Assembly (NCBI GenBank): GCA_019240115.1
Contig: JAFAYV010000087.1
Span: 55,266 to 119,265 of the forward strand
DNA: 64,000 bases
From: Solirubrobacterales bacterium
GTDB lineage: Bacteria > Actinomycetota > Thermoleophilia > Solirubrobacterales > Solirubrobacteraceae
Direction: 5' to 3'
A model generated the notes under the pieces. The model was not told the DNA's origin and searched no databases. It saw only the letters and a program-made list of their open reading frames with translations. Shown piece after piece: positions 17,260 to 26,137 of the stretch. The translations under genes and the position numbers were made by a program. Position 1 is the stretch's first letter. Each line of letters starts with the position of its first letter.

Positions 17260-18779
17260 GCGCTGCGCGCCTCGCGCGCGTTGCGCAGGATGACCAGCGC
17301 GTCGGCCTGTCGATAGAGCACGCGACTGCCGGGCTCATGAAGGATGGTGGCGGCGCTGGGATCGGCGGACGGCCGCAGGACCACCAGCCGGTAGCCGCGC
17401 GCGGCGGCCTTCCAGTGCGTGCCGACGACGTTCATGAAGGCCGCGATTCCGGTGAGCTGGCGGGCGGTCAGCAGCTCGAAGCGGGCGTCGTTGGCCATGT
17501 GACCGGCGAGGCGCGGATCGCGCCAGAGCAGCCAGTCGGAGAAGTGGCCGTCGGCGAGGACGTGGAGCGAGGGATCTGCGGCGGTGGCTCGCTGGACCGC
17601 GGCGAGGACGCCCGGCGGCTCGGTGATCGAGGCCAGCGAGCCGTCGCCGCGGGTGAGCGTGACGGCGGTCCCGACGACGATGGCCAATGCCGCGGCGAAC
17701 GCCAGCCCGGCGTTGACCACCGTGCGGGAGCCGTGGGTGCGCTCCGCGACCGTGGGCCCGTAGGCCCAGGAGACGGGGACGGTCATCGCCGCGTACAGAC
17801 CGCAGAACAGGGCGTTGCGAACGACCGAGATGGTGCCGGCGACGAGGAGGAGGAAGGCCAGCTTCTCCCAGAGCGTCGTCTTGTCGGGATGGGCGCCGAA
17901 GCTCCAGAGCGTCCCCGCCGCCAGGCCGAAGGTCACGGCAGCCACCACCGGGATCGACGTGATCGGCCGCCATTCGGAGACGAAGTGCCGCAGAAGCGGG
18001 TCGGCCATCGTCGCGTGGTAATAGCCGACGATCGCCAGGCCGTAGGGCGTGAGCATGATTGCGAGCGGCGCCCCGAGAACGAGCGCGAGCGGCTGCCTCC
18101 AGGCGCCGGCGTGACGTCCGAGCTCGCGGCGCCGCTCCCAGCCGAGTGTCAGGCCACGGAGCACCACGAGGCCGGCGCCGAGGGTGACGCTGCCGTGCAG
18201 GTTGGCCCACAGGGTGAGGATCGGTAGGCACCAGAGCGCCTTGAACGAAGGTGAGCGGCTGTCGCGGGCCAGCAGATATGCGGTGGCGACGAACAACGGC
18301 ATCGCGAGCTCCTGGGTCCGGATCTCGCGCGACGGCATCATCAGCGTCACCGCCGCCGGAAGGACGAGGAGCACGGAGCGAGAGGGCGCGCCCAGGCGCC
18401 GCGCGCCCGCGACCGCCCCCGCCACCGAGCCGACGAGCAGCGCGATGTTGACGAGCCCGAGGAGTGCGAGGCCGCCCGCCCGATCGATGGCGTACCCGGC
18501 CAGTTGGGCCAGCCACTGCTGGTCGACCCAGCGCTCGCCGTGGCCGATGATCGTCAGCGTCTCGCGGTGCGGGATCCCGTTGGTCCAGATCTGCCGCCCG
18601 GTGACCAGCTGAAGCCAGCTGTCGACGTTGATGTCCGCTGCGAGGTGCGCGACCAGCACGAGCGCGAGCGCCGCCAGCGCGACGCCGAGGAGAGTGTCCG
18701 ATCCCCACCGGGACGCGAAGGCCGCCGGCGTTCGCCGCAGACGGCGTTGGCCCGTACGGGGATAGGCCAACGTCGACAT
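17256..18779 (-). CDS. Polytopic membrane protein, GT-C-like, unknown substrate
   Basis: The 507-aa protein has about ten helices and a C-terminal soluble domain. The first loop has WLQLVTGRQIWTNGIP and then ERWVDQQWLAQLAGY, a pattern seen in a family of uncharacterised actinobacterial membrane proteins. LTLWANLHGSVTLGAG recurs as LALWSNLHGAALIGAG in the divergent 452-aa protein at 18890, so the two are distant paralogues. The stop overlaps the TadG-like start by ATGA. It is the first gene of the minus-strand operon. A glycosyltransferase role is inference from topology and context only. Confidence 0.55.
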   Translation of the reverse strand: MSTLAYPRTGQRRLRRTPAAFASRWGSDTLLGVALAALALVLVAHLAADINVDSWLQLVTGRQIWTNGIPHRETLTIIGHGERWVDQQWLAQLAGYAIDRAGGLALLGLVNIALLVGSVAGAVAGARRLGAPSRSVLLVLPAAVTLMMPSREIRTQELAMPLFVATAYLLARDSRSPSFKALWCLPILTLWANLHGSVTLGAGLVVLRGLTLGWERRRELGRHAGAWRQPLALVLGAPLAIMLTPYGLAIVGYYHATMADPLLRHFVSEWRPITSIPVVAAVTFGLAAGTLWSFGAHPDKTTLWEKLAFLLLVAGTISVVRNALFCGLYAAMTVPVSWAYGPTVAERTHGSRTVVNAGLAFAAALAIVVGTAVTLTRGDGSLASITEPPGVLAAVQRATAADPSLHVLADGHFSDWLLWRDPRLAGHMANDARFELLTARQLTGIAAFMNVVGTHWKAAARGYRLVVLRPSADPSAATILHEPGSRVLYRQADALVILRNAREARSA

Positions 18780-18889
18780 GCCAATCGAATCGTCGGGGCG
18801 GCCGGGGAGGGCAACCGACGAACCGCTAGCGGGGCTGCCACGAAGGTCTAGGTGGGCGTGGCGCGAGCGCGGGCGATAGATCCGGTGAG
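18780..18889. promoter_or_regulatory. Divergent promoter region of the two glycan operons
   Basis: This 110-bp gap separates two divergent paralogous membrane-protein genes and must hold the promoters for the minus operon (18.8 to 8.3 kb) and the plus pair (18.9-21.5 kb). I cannot assign -35/-10 elements with confidence. Confidence 0.4.
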
Positions 18890-20248
18890 ATGGCGCGCGA
18901 GCTCGACCGCTGCCGGGTGCCCGCGGCGGCCGTGCCGGCGGGGGCGATCCTCACCGTCCTGGCGCTGGCGGCCGTCCTCGGGCGGATCGGCTCGGACGCG
19001 CAGTGGCTGGCCGCGCTCGGGCACGTGATCGTCCATCGGCGTGCGATTCCGTCCGGTGTCCCGTTCGCGGCCACCCCGACCGGCCAGTGGCCGAATGCGC
19101 TGGTCCTCGCGGAGCTGATCTTCGCGGCGCTGCAGACGGCGTTCGGGGATCAGGGGCTGATGCTCGCTCAGCTTGCGCTCGCGAGCGCCGGGCTGATCCT
19201 GCTCGCCCGCGACGCCCGCGCCGGCGGCGCCAGCCCTGTCGGGGTCTCCGCGGCGGTGCTGCTGGTGGGCGTCGGTGCGCTGCCGAGCCTGGCCATCGCG
19301 CGGGTGCAGATGTTCTCGCTGGCGCTGTTCCCCGCGCTGGTCATGCTGCTGCGGGCGGAGGCGCGGGCGCCGTCACGACGGATCTGGCTGGCCGTGCCCC
19401 TGCTCGCCCTGTGGTCCAACCTCCATGGCGCGGCACTCATCGGCGCGGGCGTGACGCTCGTCTACCTGGTCGTGGACCGGGCGCGCCGGGAGCCCGCACT
19501 GGCCGCGGCCGTCGCCGCGGGCAGCGCATTGGCGCTGTGCGCGACCGCGGCGCTTGCGCGAACCGTCGCCTACTACCACGGCGTCCTGACCAACCAGGCA
19601 GCCCAGCGGGGAGCCGGCATGTGGGGCCCGCTGTCGCTGACCTCACCGCTCGACATCGCCCTCGCCGTCGTGGCGGCGCTGCTCGTGTGGCGGATGACGC
19701 GCGTTCGGCCGGCGCGGTGGGAATGGTGCGTCGTGGCGGCGCTGGCGCTGCTGACGGTCCGCGCCGACCGCAACGGGGTGTGGCTGCTGTTCTTCATGGC
19801 CGGCCCGGCGGCGCGCGCGCTGGGCTCCGCGCGCTCTCTGCGGCCGTTGACCCCTGCGCTGATCGCCGCGTCGGGGGCGGTGCTGGCGCTGGCGATCGGC
19901 CGCGGCCCCGTGACCACCGGGGCCAGCCCGTCGCTGGTGCGCAGCGCCGTCGTGCTTGCGGGCGGCTCTCCGATCCTGGCCGACGGATCCGTCGACGAGC
20001 AGGTGGCTCTCGCCGGCGGGCGCATCTGGGCCGGCAACCCGATCGACGCTTTTTCCGCGGCGGTCCAGACCAGCTATCTGGACTGGCTGGCCGGGCAGCG
20101 TGCCGGCGCCCGCGCCGTCGGATCGGCCGTCCGGGTCGTGCTCGTCTCCCGCGGGGCGGCCACCCAGCGGTTGATGGCGCGGATGCCGGGCTTCGTCGCG
20201 GCGCGCAGCAGCCGCTCGGTCGTGATGTACGAGCGAGTCCGGGCGTGA
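18890..20248 (+). CDS. Polytopic membrane protein, paralogue of the divergent 507-aa protein
   Basis: The 452-aa protein has about ten helices and a C-terminal extracytoplasmic domain of about 110 residues. It shares with the divergent gene the QWLAALGHVIVHRRAIPSGVPF first loop and the LALWSNLHGAALIGAG segment. Function is unknown; GT-C-like membership is inferred. The stop overlaps the start of the next gene (GTGA, 20245-20248), so the two are cotranslated. Confidence 0.55.
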   Translation: MARELDRCRVPAAAVPAGAILTVLALAAVLGRIGSDAQWLAALGHVIVHRRAIPSGVPFAATPTGQWPNALVLAELIFAALQTAFGDQGLMLAQLALASAGLILLARDARAGGASPVGVSAAVLLVGVGALPSLAIARVQMFSLALFPALVMLLRAEARAPSRRIWLAVPLLALWSNLHGAALIGAGVTLVYLVVDRARREPALAAAVAAGSALALCATAALARTVAYYHGVLTNQAAQRGAGMWGPLSLTSPLDIALAVVAALLVWRMTRVRPARWEWCVVAALALLTVRADRNGVWLLFFMAGPAARALGSARSLRPLTPALIAASGAVLALAIGRGPVTTGASPSLVRSAVVLAGGSPILADGSVDEQVALAGGRIWAGNPIDAFSAAVQTSYLDWLAGQRAGARAVGSAVRVVLVSRGAATQRLMARMPGFVAARSSRSVVMYERVRA

Positions 20249-21510
20249 GCATCGGCACCCAGCCGGCCCGCCGGGCGACCCCGGCGGCGGGCGCTGCGTC
20301 CGCGCTGGTCTCCATCGCCGGCTCACTGGCGGACCGCCTGCGATCGGTTGCGCTTGAGCTGCAGGCGTTCGTCGCGTCGCGGCTGCTGATCATCGCGGCC
20401 GGGATCGCCGGGGTGCTGCGGCTCCCCTCGCTGACCTCGCCGGCGGCCGCGCGAGTGGCCCATCACCAGCTCTCGTCCGTCGGGTACCTGCTCGGCGCCT
20501 CGGTTGATCGCTTCGACTCGGCCTACTTCCTGGCGATCGCGACCCAGGGTTACGGTCGGGTCTCCTCGGACCGGCTGGCGTTCTACCCCGGCTATCCGCT
20601 CGTGATCCGGGTCGTCGGTGTCGTCTGCGGGTCACCGGTGCTGGCCGGAGCGCTCACCTCCGCGGGCGCGTTCCTCGCGGCGCTCGTCATGCTGCGCCGT
20701 CTGACCGAGCTGGAGCTCGGCCGCCAGGCGGCGCGCGCCACGGTCCTGCTGCTCGCCTTCGCGCCCCTGTCGTTCTTCTTCACCGCGATCTACTCCGAAT
20801 CGCTGTTCCTCGCGCTGTCGGTGGGCAGCCTGCTGGCGGCGCGAACCGGGCGCTGGCGGCTCGCCTGCGGGCTCGGGGCGGTCGCCGGGATCACTCGTAT
20901 CACCGGCCTGGCGCTGCTGCCGGCGCTGGCGATCATGCGCATCCGGGAGCGCGGCGGCTTCGATCGCGGTCTGGGTTGGCTGTTGGCCCTGCCGGGTGTC
21001 TTTGTGGGCAACATGGCCGTGCTGGCGGTCGCGGGACACTCGCCGACGGGCATGTTCTCGGCCGAGGGCGCCTGGCACCGGGTGATGGTGGGACCAGTGG
21101 GCGGATTGGTCGCTGCCGCCGTGGCGGCGGCACGAGGTGCGGTCGGCCTCCTCCACGGTGCGCCGGCCTATCGCGTGGGCGAGGGCGTGCCGTTCACGCT
21201 CCCGCTCGAGAACCTCGTGCTCATGATCGTCCTCGTGATGGCTCTGCTGGCGCTGTGGGGCTGCCGACGGCGGCTGGCGCCGGAATATCTCGCCTACGCT
21301 CTGGCCGTCATGATGGTCTGCCTCTCCAGTCCGGTTCCCGGCGAACCGCTCGGCTCGTTCGATCGCTTCGCCCTGACGATCTTCCCGCTGTGGATGGTGG
21401 CCGGCGCCTGGGTCGCCCGCCGGCGGCTGGTGCCGATCGCCGTCCTGCTCGGCAGCCTGGCGCTCGTCTTCTACACCTCGCAGTTCGCCGCCGGCATCTT
21501 CGTCGCCTGA
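20245..21510 (+). CDS. PIG-V-like mannosyltransferase family membrane protein
   Basis: The 421-aa protein has about nine helices. The motif FDSAYFLAIATQGYG, followed by LAFYPGYPLVIRVVG, matches the signature of the PIG-V/GPI-mannosyltransferase-like family, where the early Asp is needed for catalysis with a polyprenyl-phosphate sugar donor. The GTG start at 20245 overlaps the preceding stop. The frame is open upstream for over 1 kb, but that is a shadow of the previous gene. The 3' end overlaps the convergent GT87 gene by 40 bp. Confidence 0.75.
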   Translation: MSIGTQPARRATPAAGAASALVSIAGSLADRLRSVALELQAFVASRLLIIAAGIAGVLRLPSLTSPAAARVAHHQLSSVGYLLGASVDRFDSAYFLAIATQGYGRVSSDRLAFYPGYPLVIRVVGVVCGSPVLAGALTSAGAFLAALVMLRRLTELELGRQAARATVLLLAFAPLSFFFTAIYSESLFLALSVGSLLAARTGRWRLACGLGAVAGITRITGLALLPALAIMRIRERGGFDRGLGWLLALPGVFVGNMAVLAVAGHSPTGMFSAEGAWHRVMVGPVGGLVAAAVAAARGAVGLLHGAPAYRVGEGVPFTLPLENLVLMIVLVMALLALWGCRRRLAPEYLAYALAVMMVCLSSPVPGEPLGSFDRFALTIFPLWMVAGAWVARRRLVPIAVLLGSLALVFYTSQFAAGIFVA

Positions 21511-22643
21511 GCTTCGGCGGGCACGCACCGGGGGCCGGGCATCGCCATGGCCACAGCGGTGATCACGCCGCTCGCGATCGCGATCAGCACGATCTGCGAT
21601 GCGCTGGGGCCGACCGCCGGGAACCGGAGCACCAGCGGCAGCAGCCAGATCGGCGTGAGCTTCGGGCGCGCCACCGCAAGGGGCACCGCCAGCAGAGCGA
21701 AGTAGTGCAGCCAGAGGATCGGCGTCGCGAGCAGACAGGTCGCCACGCCGAGCGCCAGTGACCGGCGGTCACCGCCGTGGCGGCCGCACCACAGACATGC
21801 CACGGCGGCCATCGCGAGCGAGCCGACGGAGAGCGCCTCCGCTGGGGCGTGGCCGATTCCATGTCCCAGCGTCAACGCCATGATGCTGTAGCCGCGCGTC
21901 TCCTGGTTGTGGGTCAGCGCCTCCATCGACCGGACGTAGACGGTGAGCTCGTGCCAGCCGAGGATCTGCCAGGCGAGCAGGTTCATCGCGAGGCCGAGCG
22001 TTCCGGCCCACGCGAGGGCCCGAGAGCGTCTCGTCGCGGCGAGCCATAGGGCCAACGGCCAGACGAACACCTTGATCGAGATCGCCAGAGCGACCAGCCC
22101 GCCCACGACGGCCGGCCGATCGCGACAGCGCCATGCGAGGGCGATCGCAAGTCCGAGAAGCAGAGTCAGGTTCGCGGTCTCCCAGCCCGAGATGACCGCG
22201 GGCCAGAGGAGGGCCACGCCGTAGATCCGCCAGTCTCGGACCCGAAGGACGTGCAGCGTCGCCACCAGCGCCGCGATGTTCAGCATCGTGAACGCCATGC
22301 CCGCCGCGTTCTCGCGGAGCAGCGACAGCGGCGCCAGCGCAAGCGCGGCGAGCGCCGGGTAGACGAACGCGATCCCGTCAAGTTGCGCGGAACTCGGTCC
22401 GACGTACGGGCTGTGGCCGGCGAGGAGGCTCCGGCCCGCCTCCCACGGACCGTGCACGTAGTCGACGGCCAGGAGCTGTCCCCGCACCAGCGATTCGAGC
22501 TGGATCAGGGTGAAGAGGATCGGGACCGCGCCGAGGACCAGGATCTGGGCGGCCGCGATCGCCAGCGTCCAGGCGTTGGACGCCGGTCGGCCCGGGCGCG
22601 GAGCCGCGACGGCCGACCCCGCGACCGCCTTGCGCGATGGCAT
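21471..22643 (-). CDS. GT87-family (DUF2029-like) membrane glycosyltransferase
   Basis: The 390-aa protein has about ten helices and the first loop VDYVHGPWEAGRSLLAGHSPY, then FVYPALAALALAPLSLL and TPILWLHYFALLAVPLAVA. The order and spacing match the 473-aa paralogue at 14726-16147. Such enzymes transfer mannose or related sugars from polyprenyl phosphates on the outer face of the membrane. Its last 40 bp overlap the end of the convergent mannosyltransferase gene. Confidence 0.75.
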   Translation of the reverse strand: MPSRKAVAGSAVAAPRPGRPASNAWTLAIAAAQILVLGAVPILFTLIQLESLVRGQLLAVDYVHGPWEAGRSLLAGHSPYVGPSSAQLDGIAFVYPALAALALAPLSLLRENAAGMAFTMLNIAALVATLHVLRVRDWRIYGVALLWPAVISGWETANLTLLLGLAIALAWRCRDRPAVVGGLVALAISIKVFVWPLALWLAATRRSRALAWAGTLGLAMNLLAWQILGWHELTVYVRSMEALTHNQETRGYSIMALTLGHGIGHAPAEALSVGSLAMAAVACLWCGRHGGDRRSLALGVATCLLATPILWLHYFALLAVPLAVARPKLTPIWLLPLVLRFPAVGPSASQIVLIAIASGVITAVAMAMPGPRCVPAEAQATKMPAANCEV

Positions 22644-22740
22644 ACGACCGATTCGTCAGCCGCGCCGCGAAGCCCGATCCGACGATGGGGTGGGTCGACC
22701 CAGACCAAGGTCGCGGACTCCCCGTCGGTGCCCCGGCCAG

Positions 22741-23379
22741 CTAGTGCGCCGTCAGATACGAGTGCAGCAGCGGATCGCCGACCACCGCCGCCAGCAGCGC
22801 CGCGCCCGCGAGGAACGGGCCGAACGGCAGCGCGGTCCTGCGGGCCCGCCTGACCCCGCGCCGGGTGGCGATCACGACTGCGAACACGCTCGAGCCCAGC
22901 AGCGCCAGCAGCAGGGCGACCACCACCGGCGGGCCGAGGAACAGGCCGATCACGGCCAGGAGCTTGACGTCACCCATGCCCATCCCGGCAGGGGAGGCGA
23001 GCGCGGCGAGGAGCAGGAAGCCGCCCGCGAGGACCGCCCACAGCAGGCGCCGGGGCTCGTGCGAGGGGTCGAGGGCCAGTCCGAGGACCAGCGCGACCGC
23101 GGCCGCCGGGCCCGTGATGCGATTGGGGATGATCCGGCGCTCGAGGTCGATGAGCGCGCAGGGCACGAGGGCGAGGACGAGCGCGCCGCGCAGGATCGAG
23201 AGCGCGAGCGTGCTCTGCGTCGCGGCGACCGCCGCGGCGAGGGCGATGGTGACGGCGATCGCGACCGGCGAGCGCGCGCGAGTCGGCGCGGTGGGCGGCG
23301 ACTGGGCGCCGGGGGGCGGCTGCTCGGCACCGGTTGGCGGCTTCGAGCCGCCGGTGGGCGGCGAATCGGTACTGGTCAT
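22741..23379 (-). CDS. tadV: Type IV prepilin peptidase (A24 family, TadV/CpaA-like)
   Basis: The 212-aa aspartic protease is expected to cleave the Flp pilin and the TadE-like pseudopilins after Gly. The two catalytic aspartates are visible: Asp78 in IDLERRIIPN and Asp137 in GMGDVKL. About six membrane helices follow a Pro-rich cytoplasmic N-terminus (about 1-36, PPT/PPPG-rich). There is no N-terminal methylase domain, as in the short TadV form. It lies 15 kb from the Tad operon but within the same surface-appendage neighbourhood, divergent from a DUF192 gene. Confidence 0.9.
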   Translation of the reverse strand: MTSTDSPPTGGSKPPTGAEQPPPGAQSPPTAPTRARSPVAIAVTIALAAAVAATQSTLALSILRGALVLALVPCALIDLERRIIPNRITGPAAAVALVLGLALDPSHEPRRLLWAVLAGGFLLLAALASPAGMGMGDVKLLAVIGLFLGPPVVVALLLALLGSSVFAVVIATRRGVRRARRTALPFGPFLAGAALLAAVVGDPLLHSYLTAH

Positions 23380-23411
23380 GGCGAGCGGGCGGCGAGTGTA
23401 CGCTGGCCGCC

Positions 23412-23771
23412 GTGGGGTCAGCGCCGCTTGAAGAGCGCTTCGCCGGCCTGCCGGTGAGCCGTCTGCGCGACGGGCTCGTCCTGGTGCAGGCGCACACTCA
23501 CCGCGCGCGCCGGCGAGGGCTGGCCCGGCTCGACGCGCTGGATCCCGACCACGCGCTGCACATCCCGCAGACCCCGTCGGTGCACACGTTCGGCATGCGG
23601 TTCGCGCTCGACCTGATCTGGCTGCGGCGCGACGGGCGCGTGGCGCGGATCGACCGCGATGTCGGGCCCCGGCGGATCAAGACGTGCGCGCGGGCGGGCT
23701 CGGTGGTGGAGACCTGTGCCGGTCACGCGGATGCGTTCCTGGCCGCCGGACTGGCGACCGCCGCCGACTGA
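23412..23771 (+). CDS. DUF192 family protein
   Basis: The 119-aa protein starts at GTG 23412. It has the DUF192 pattern GLARLDALDPDHALHIP, then VHTFGMRFALDLIWL and GRVARIDRDVGPRR. The family has a small beta-barrel fold and no firm function. The frame is open further upstream (23334), but that would overlap the prepilin peptidase coding region. The genes are divergent with 32 bp between them. Confidence 0.75.
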   Translation: MGSAPLEERFAGLPVSRLRDGLVLVQAHTHRARRRGLARLDALDPDHALHIPQTPSVHTFGMRFALDLIWLRRDGRVARIDRDVGPRRIKTCARAGSVVETCAGHADAFLAAGLATAAD

Positions 23772-23835
23772 GAGACGGGGTCGGTCTGCCGGTGGGTTCA
23801 AGCGCCCAGGACGGAGATAGAGACAGCCTACATGG

Positions 23836-26082
23836 TCAACCTGGTCGACCTCCCACCGGCTGAGCGAGCCCGGCGCGCGGTCGATCGCTGGCCAGCGCCG
23901 TCAGCCGCTCGCCCAGGCGGCCGTGCCGGCGGCCGGTGTCCGCGGTGCGCGCCGCTCGGGCGACCACCTGCCGGGTGCCGACGACGACCGTCGCCAGGGT
24001 GGCGCGGGTCAGCGCGGTGTAGAGCATCTCGCGGCGCAGGAAGAACGCGCCGGCAGCGGGGTGAGCGACGATCACCGCCACCGGCAGCTCGATCCCCTGC
24101 CCGCGATGGACCGAGCACGCGTAGGCGAGGCGCAGCTGGTCGGCGTCCTCGTGAGCGAGCCGGAAGGTCGCGTCGTCGGCGGCGAGGATGAGCGCCGGGT
24201 CGTCGCGCGGACCGTCATCCTCGTCGCCCCGGCCCCCCCGCCCGTCGCCCGGGCCGTCGTCTTCGTCATCCCGGCCCCCTCGCCCATCGTCGACCTCGTC
24301 GAGCAGCCGTAGCACGGTGCCGTTCATCAGCCCCTTCTCATGCAGGTTGCGCCCGGTCATCATCAGCTTGTCGCCGATCCGCAGCCGGCCGCCGCGCACG
24401 GGTCGGCCGTCGGGATTCAGGCGCTCGCGCAGCGCGCGGTTGATCACGTCGATGCCCAGCTCCCCGCGGTAGACGGGCGCGAACACCTGGATGTCGCGCA
24501 CCGGGTCGATGTCGTAGTGCTCCGGAAGCCGTTCGGCGACGAGCGAGACGATCTCGGCCAGGCCGTCGCGCGCCGAGGATCGCTCGATCATGAACAGGTC
24601 GCGGCGCATCTCCGGCGCGGGCCGGAACTCCGGAGCGGCGCCGCGGCGGATCGCGTGCGCGCCCTGGACGATCATGCTGCCCGCCGCCTGGCGGAAGATG
24701 TGGGTCAGCCGGGCGGTCGGCACGCGCTCTGAGGCGACGAGCTCGGCGAACGGCTTGCCGGCGCCGACCGGAGCCAGCTGGTCGGCGTCGCCCACCAGCA
24801 CGACGTGGGTGTGCTGCGCGACCGCGCGCAGCAGCGTCACCAGCAGCTCGAGGTTGGCCATCGAGGTCTCGTCGACGATCAAGAGGTCGGCGGCGAGTGG
24901 ATCCTGTTCGTCGTGCGTCGGCCCCTCGCCCGGGATCCAGCCGAGCGCCGAGTGCACGGTCTTGGCCCGGACTGCGCTGCACTCGCTCATCCGCACCGCC
25001 GCCCTCCCGGTCGGCGCGACGAGCAGCACGCGTGCTCCGCGCCGCTCAGCGTGCGCGGCGATCGCGCGGATCGAGGCGGTCTTGCCGGTGCCCGGGCCGC
25101 CGGTGATGACCGACAGCCGGCGTGCGAACGCCGCTCGCAGCGCGGCGGTCTGCTCCTCGGTGAGCGCGGCGCCGTCGGGCGGCGCGGCCGCGGAGCGGCC
25201 GCGCAGGCGCTCGGCCGGCGCCGAGCTCACCAGCTCGGCGACCCGCTCCGCGAGCTCGGCCTCGAGCTCGGCGGTCGCGGCGCGGTAGACCCACTCCCCC
25301 TCGCGGACTGCCTGACCGCTCTCGATCAGTCGCCCCAGCGCGGGCTCGTCGGGCGGCTCGCCGAGCAGCGCCTCGGCCGCCGCCAGCAGGTCGCCGACCG
25401 GCATGCACGTCGAGCCGTCGCGTTCGGACTCGGCAAGCGCGTGCATGATCGCGGCGCCCGGGCGCCGGTCGGCGCCGACATCGCCGGCGCGCGCGATCCG
25501 GTCGGCGATCTGGAAGCCGACGCCGAACACGCTCGTCAGCGCGTAGGGGTCGCGGACGATCAGCTGATGGGCGTCGGCGCCGTAGTGCTCGTGGATCCGT
25601 CCGGTGAGATAGGCCAGGCCGTGCGGTGCGAGCAGCAGGTGCAGCTGCCGGGTGACCCGCAGCTCCTGCCACGAGCGCGCCGCCTCGAGCGCCCGGCCCT
25701 GACCGAGCCCGACCTCGGCGAAGGCGGCGGTCGGGTCCCGGTCGATCGCGTCGAGCACGGCGCCGGAGCCGAAGCGCTGCACGAGGTCCGCGGCGCGGCG
25801 CACCCCGACGTGGCGCACCCGGCGCAGGTAGGCGATCAGAGCGTCGGGATCCTCGGGAGCCAGTGGCCGAGCCTCGGCGACCCTCACCTGTCGGCCGTAG
25901 CGGGCGTCGCTGACCCACTCACCGAGCACGTGCGCGCGCTCGCCCGCCTCGAGGTGCACCAACGGCCCCACCAGCGCGACCGGTTGGCCATGGGCCGCCG
26001 CGGCCTCGAGCACGGCCCAGCCGCTCTGCTCGTTGCAGAAGCGGACGTGGCGGATCGTGACGGGACCGTCGAAGCTGCTCAC
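23836..26082 (-). CDS. recD2: RecD2-like ATP-dependent DNA helicase (SF1B)
   Basis: The 748-aa helicase has the RecD2 N-terminal OB-like segment (IRHVRFCNEQSGWAVLEA), helix-hairpin-helix repeats (about 80-200), and SF1B motor motifs GGPGTGKTA (Walker A, near 330), LLIVDETSM (Walker B), GDADQLAPVG and a C-terminal VHRGQGIE with ALTRA. It probably acts 5'-3' in DNA repair. An unusual acidic, Gly-rich insert of two 14-residue repeats sits at about residues 594-631. I chose the GTG at 26082. A start at 26178 is possible but would overlap the neighbouring gene by 41 bp. Confidence 0.9.
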   Translation of the reverse strand: MSSFDGPVTIRHVRFCNEQSGWAVLEAAAAHGQPVALVGPLVHLEAGERAHVLGEWVSDARYGRQVRVAEARPLAPEDPDALIAYLRRVRHVGVRRAADLVQRFGSGAVLDAIDRDPTAAFAEVGLGQGRALEAARSWQELRVTRQLHLLLAPHGLAYLTGRIHEHYGADAHQLIVRDPYALTSVFGVGFQIADRIARAGDVGADRRPGAAIMHALAESERDGSTCMPVGDLLAAAEALLGEPPDEPALGRLIESGQAVREGEWVYRAATAELEAELAERVAELVSSAPAERLRGRSAAAPPDGAALTEEQTAALRAAFARRLSVITGGPGTGKTASIRAIAAHAERRGARVLLVAPTGRAAVRMSECSAVRAKTVHSALGWIPGEGPTHDEQDPLAADLLIVDETSMANLELLVTLLRAVAQHTHVVLVGDADQLAPVGAGKPFAELVASERVPTARLTHIFRQAAGSMIVQGAHAIRRGAAPEFRPAPEMRRDLFMIERSSARDGLAEIVSLVAERLPEHYDIDPVRDIQVFAPVYRGELGIDVINRALRERLNPDGRPVRGGRLRIGDKLMMTGRNLHEKGLMNGTVLRLLDEVDDGRGGRDDEDDGPGDGRGGRGDEDDGPRDDPALILAADDATFRLAHEDADQLRLAYACSVHRGQGIELPVAVIVAHPAAGAFFLRREMLYTALTRATLATVVVGTRQVVARAARTADTGRRHGRLGERLTALASDRPRAGLAQPVGGRPG
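24190..24300 (-). repeat. In-frame 42-bp tandem repeat in recD2
   Basis: Two copies of a 42-bp unit encode DGRGGRDDEDDGPG and DGRGGRGDEDDGPR inside the motor region. The composition is low-complexity and unlike the rest of the protein, so it looks like a recent expansion at a surface loop. Confidence 0.7.
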
Positions 26083-26137
26083 CTCTGGGACGTTAGAGCC
26101 GCCGAGCGCGGCCGGTTCACCCCCTTCATCGATCTCC

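Noticed and set aside
19003..20244. Extended start for the PIG-V-like gene
   Set aside because: The upstream 400 codons overlap the 452-aa membrane-protein gene and are Arg/Gly-rich. GTG 20245 overlaps that gene's stop by 4 bp and begins the protein.
22686..22697. GGGTCGACCC palindrome between the GT87 and prepilin peptidase genes as an operator
   Set aside because: Palindromes of this length are expected by chance at this GC, and no regulator is near.
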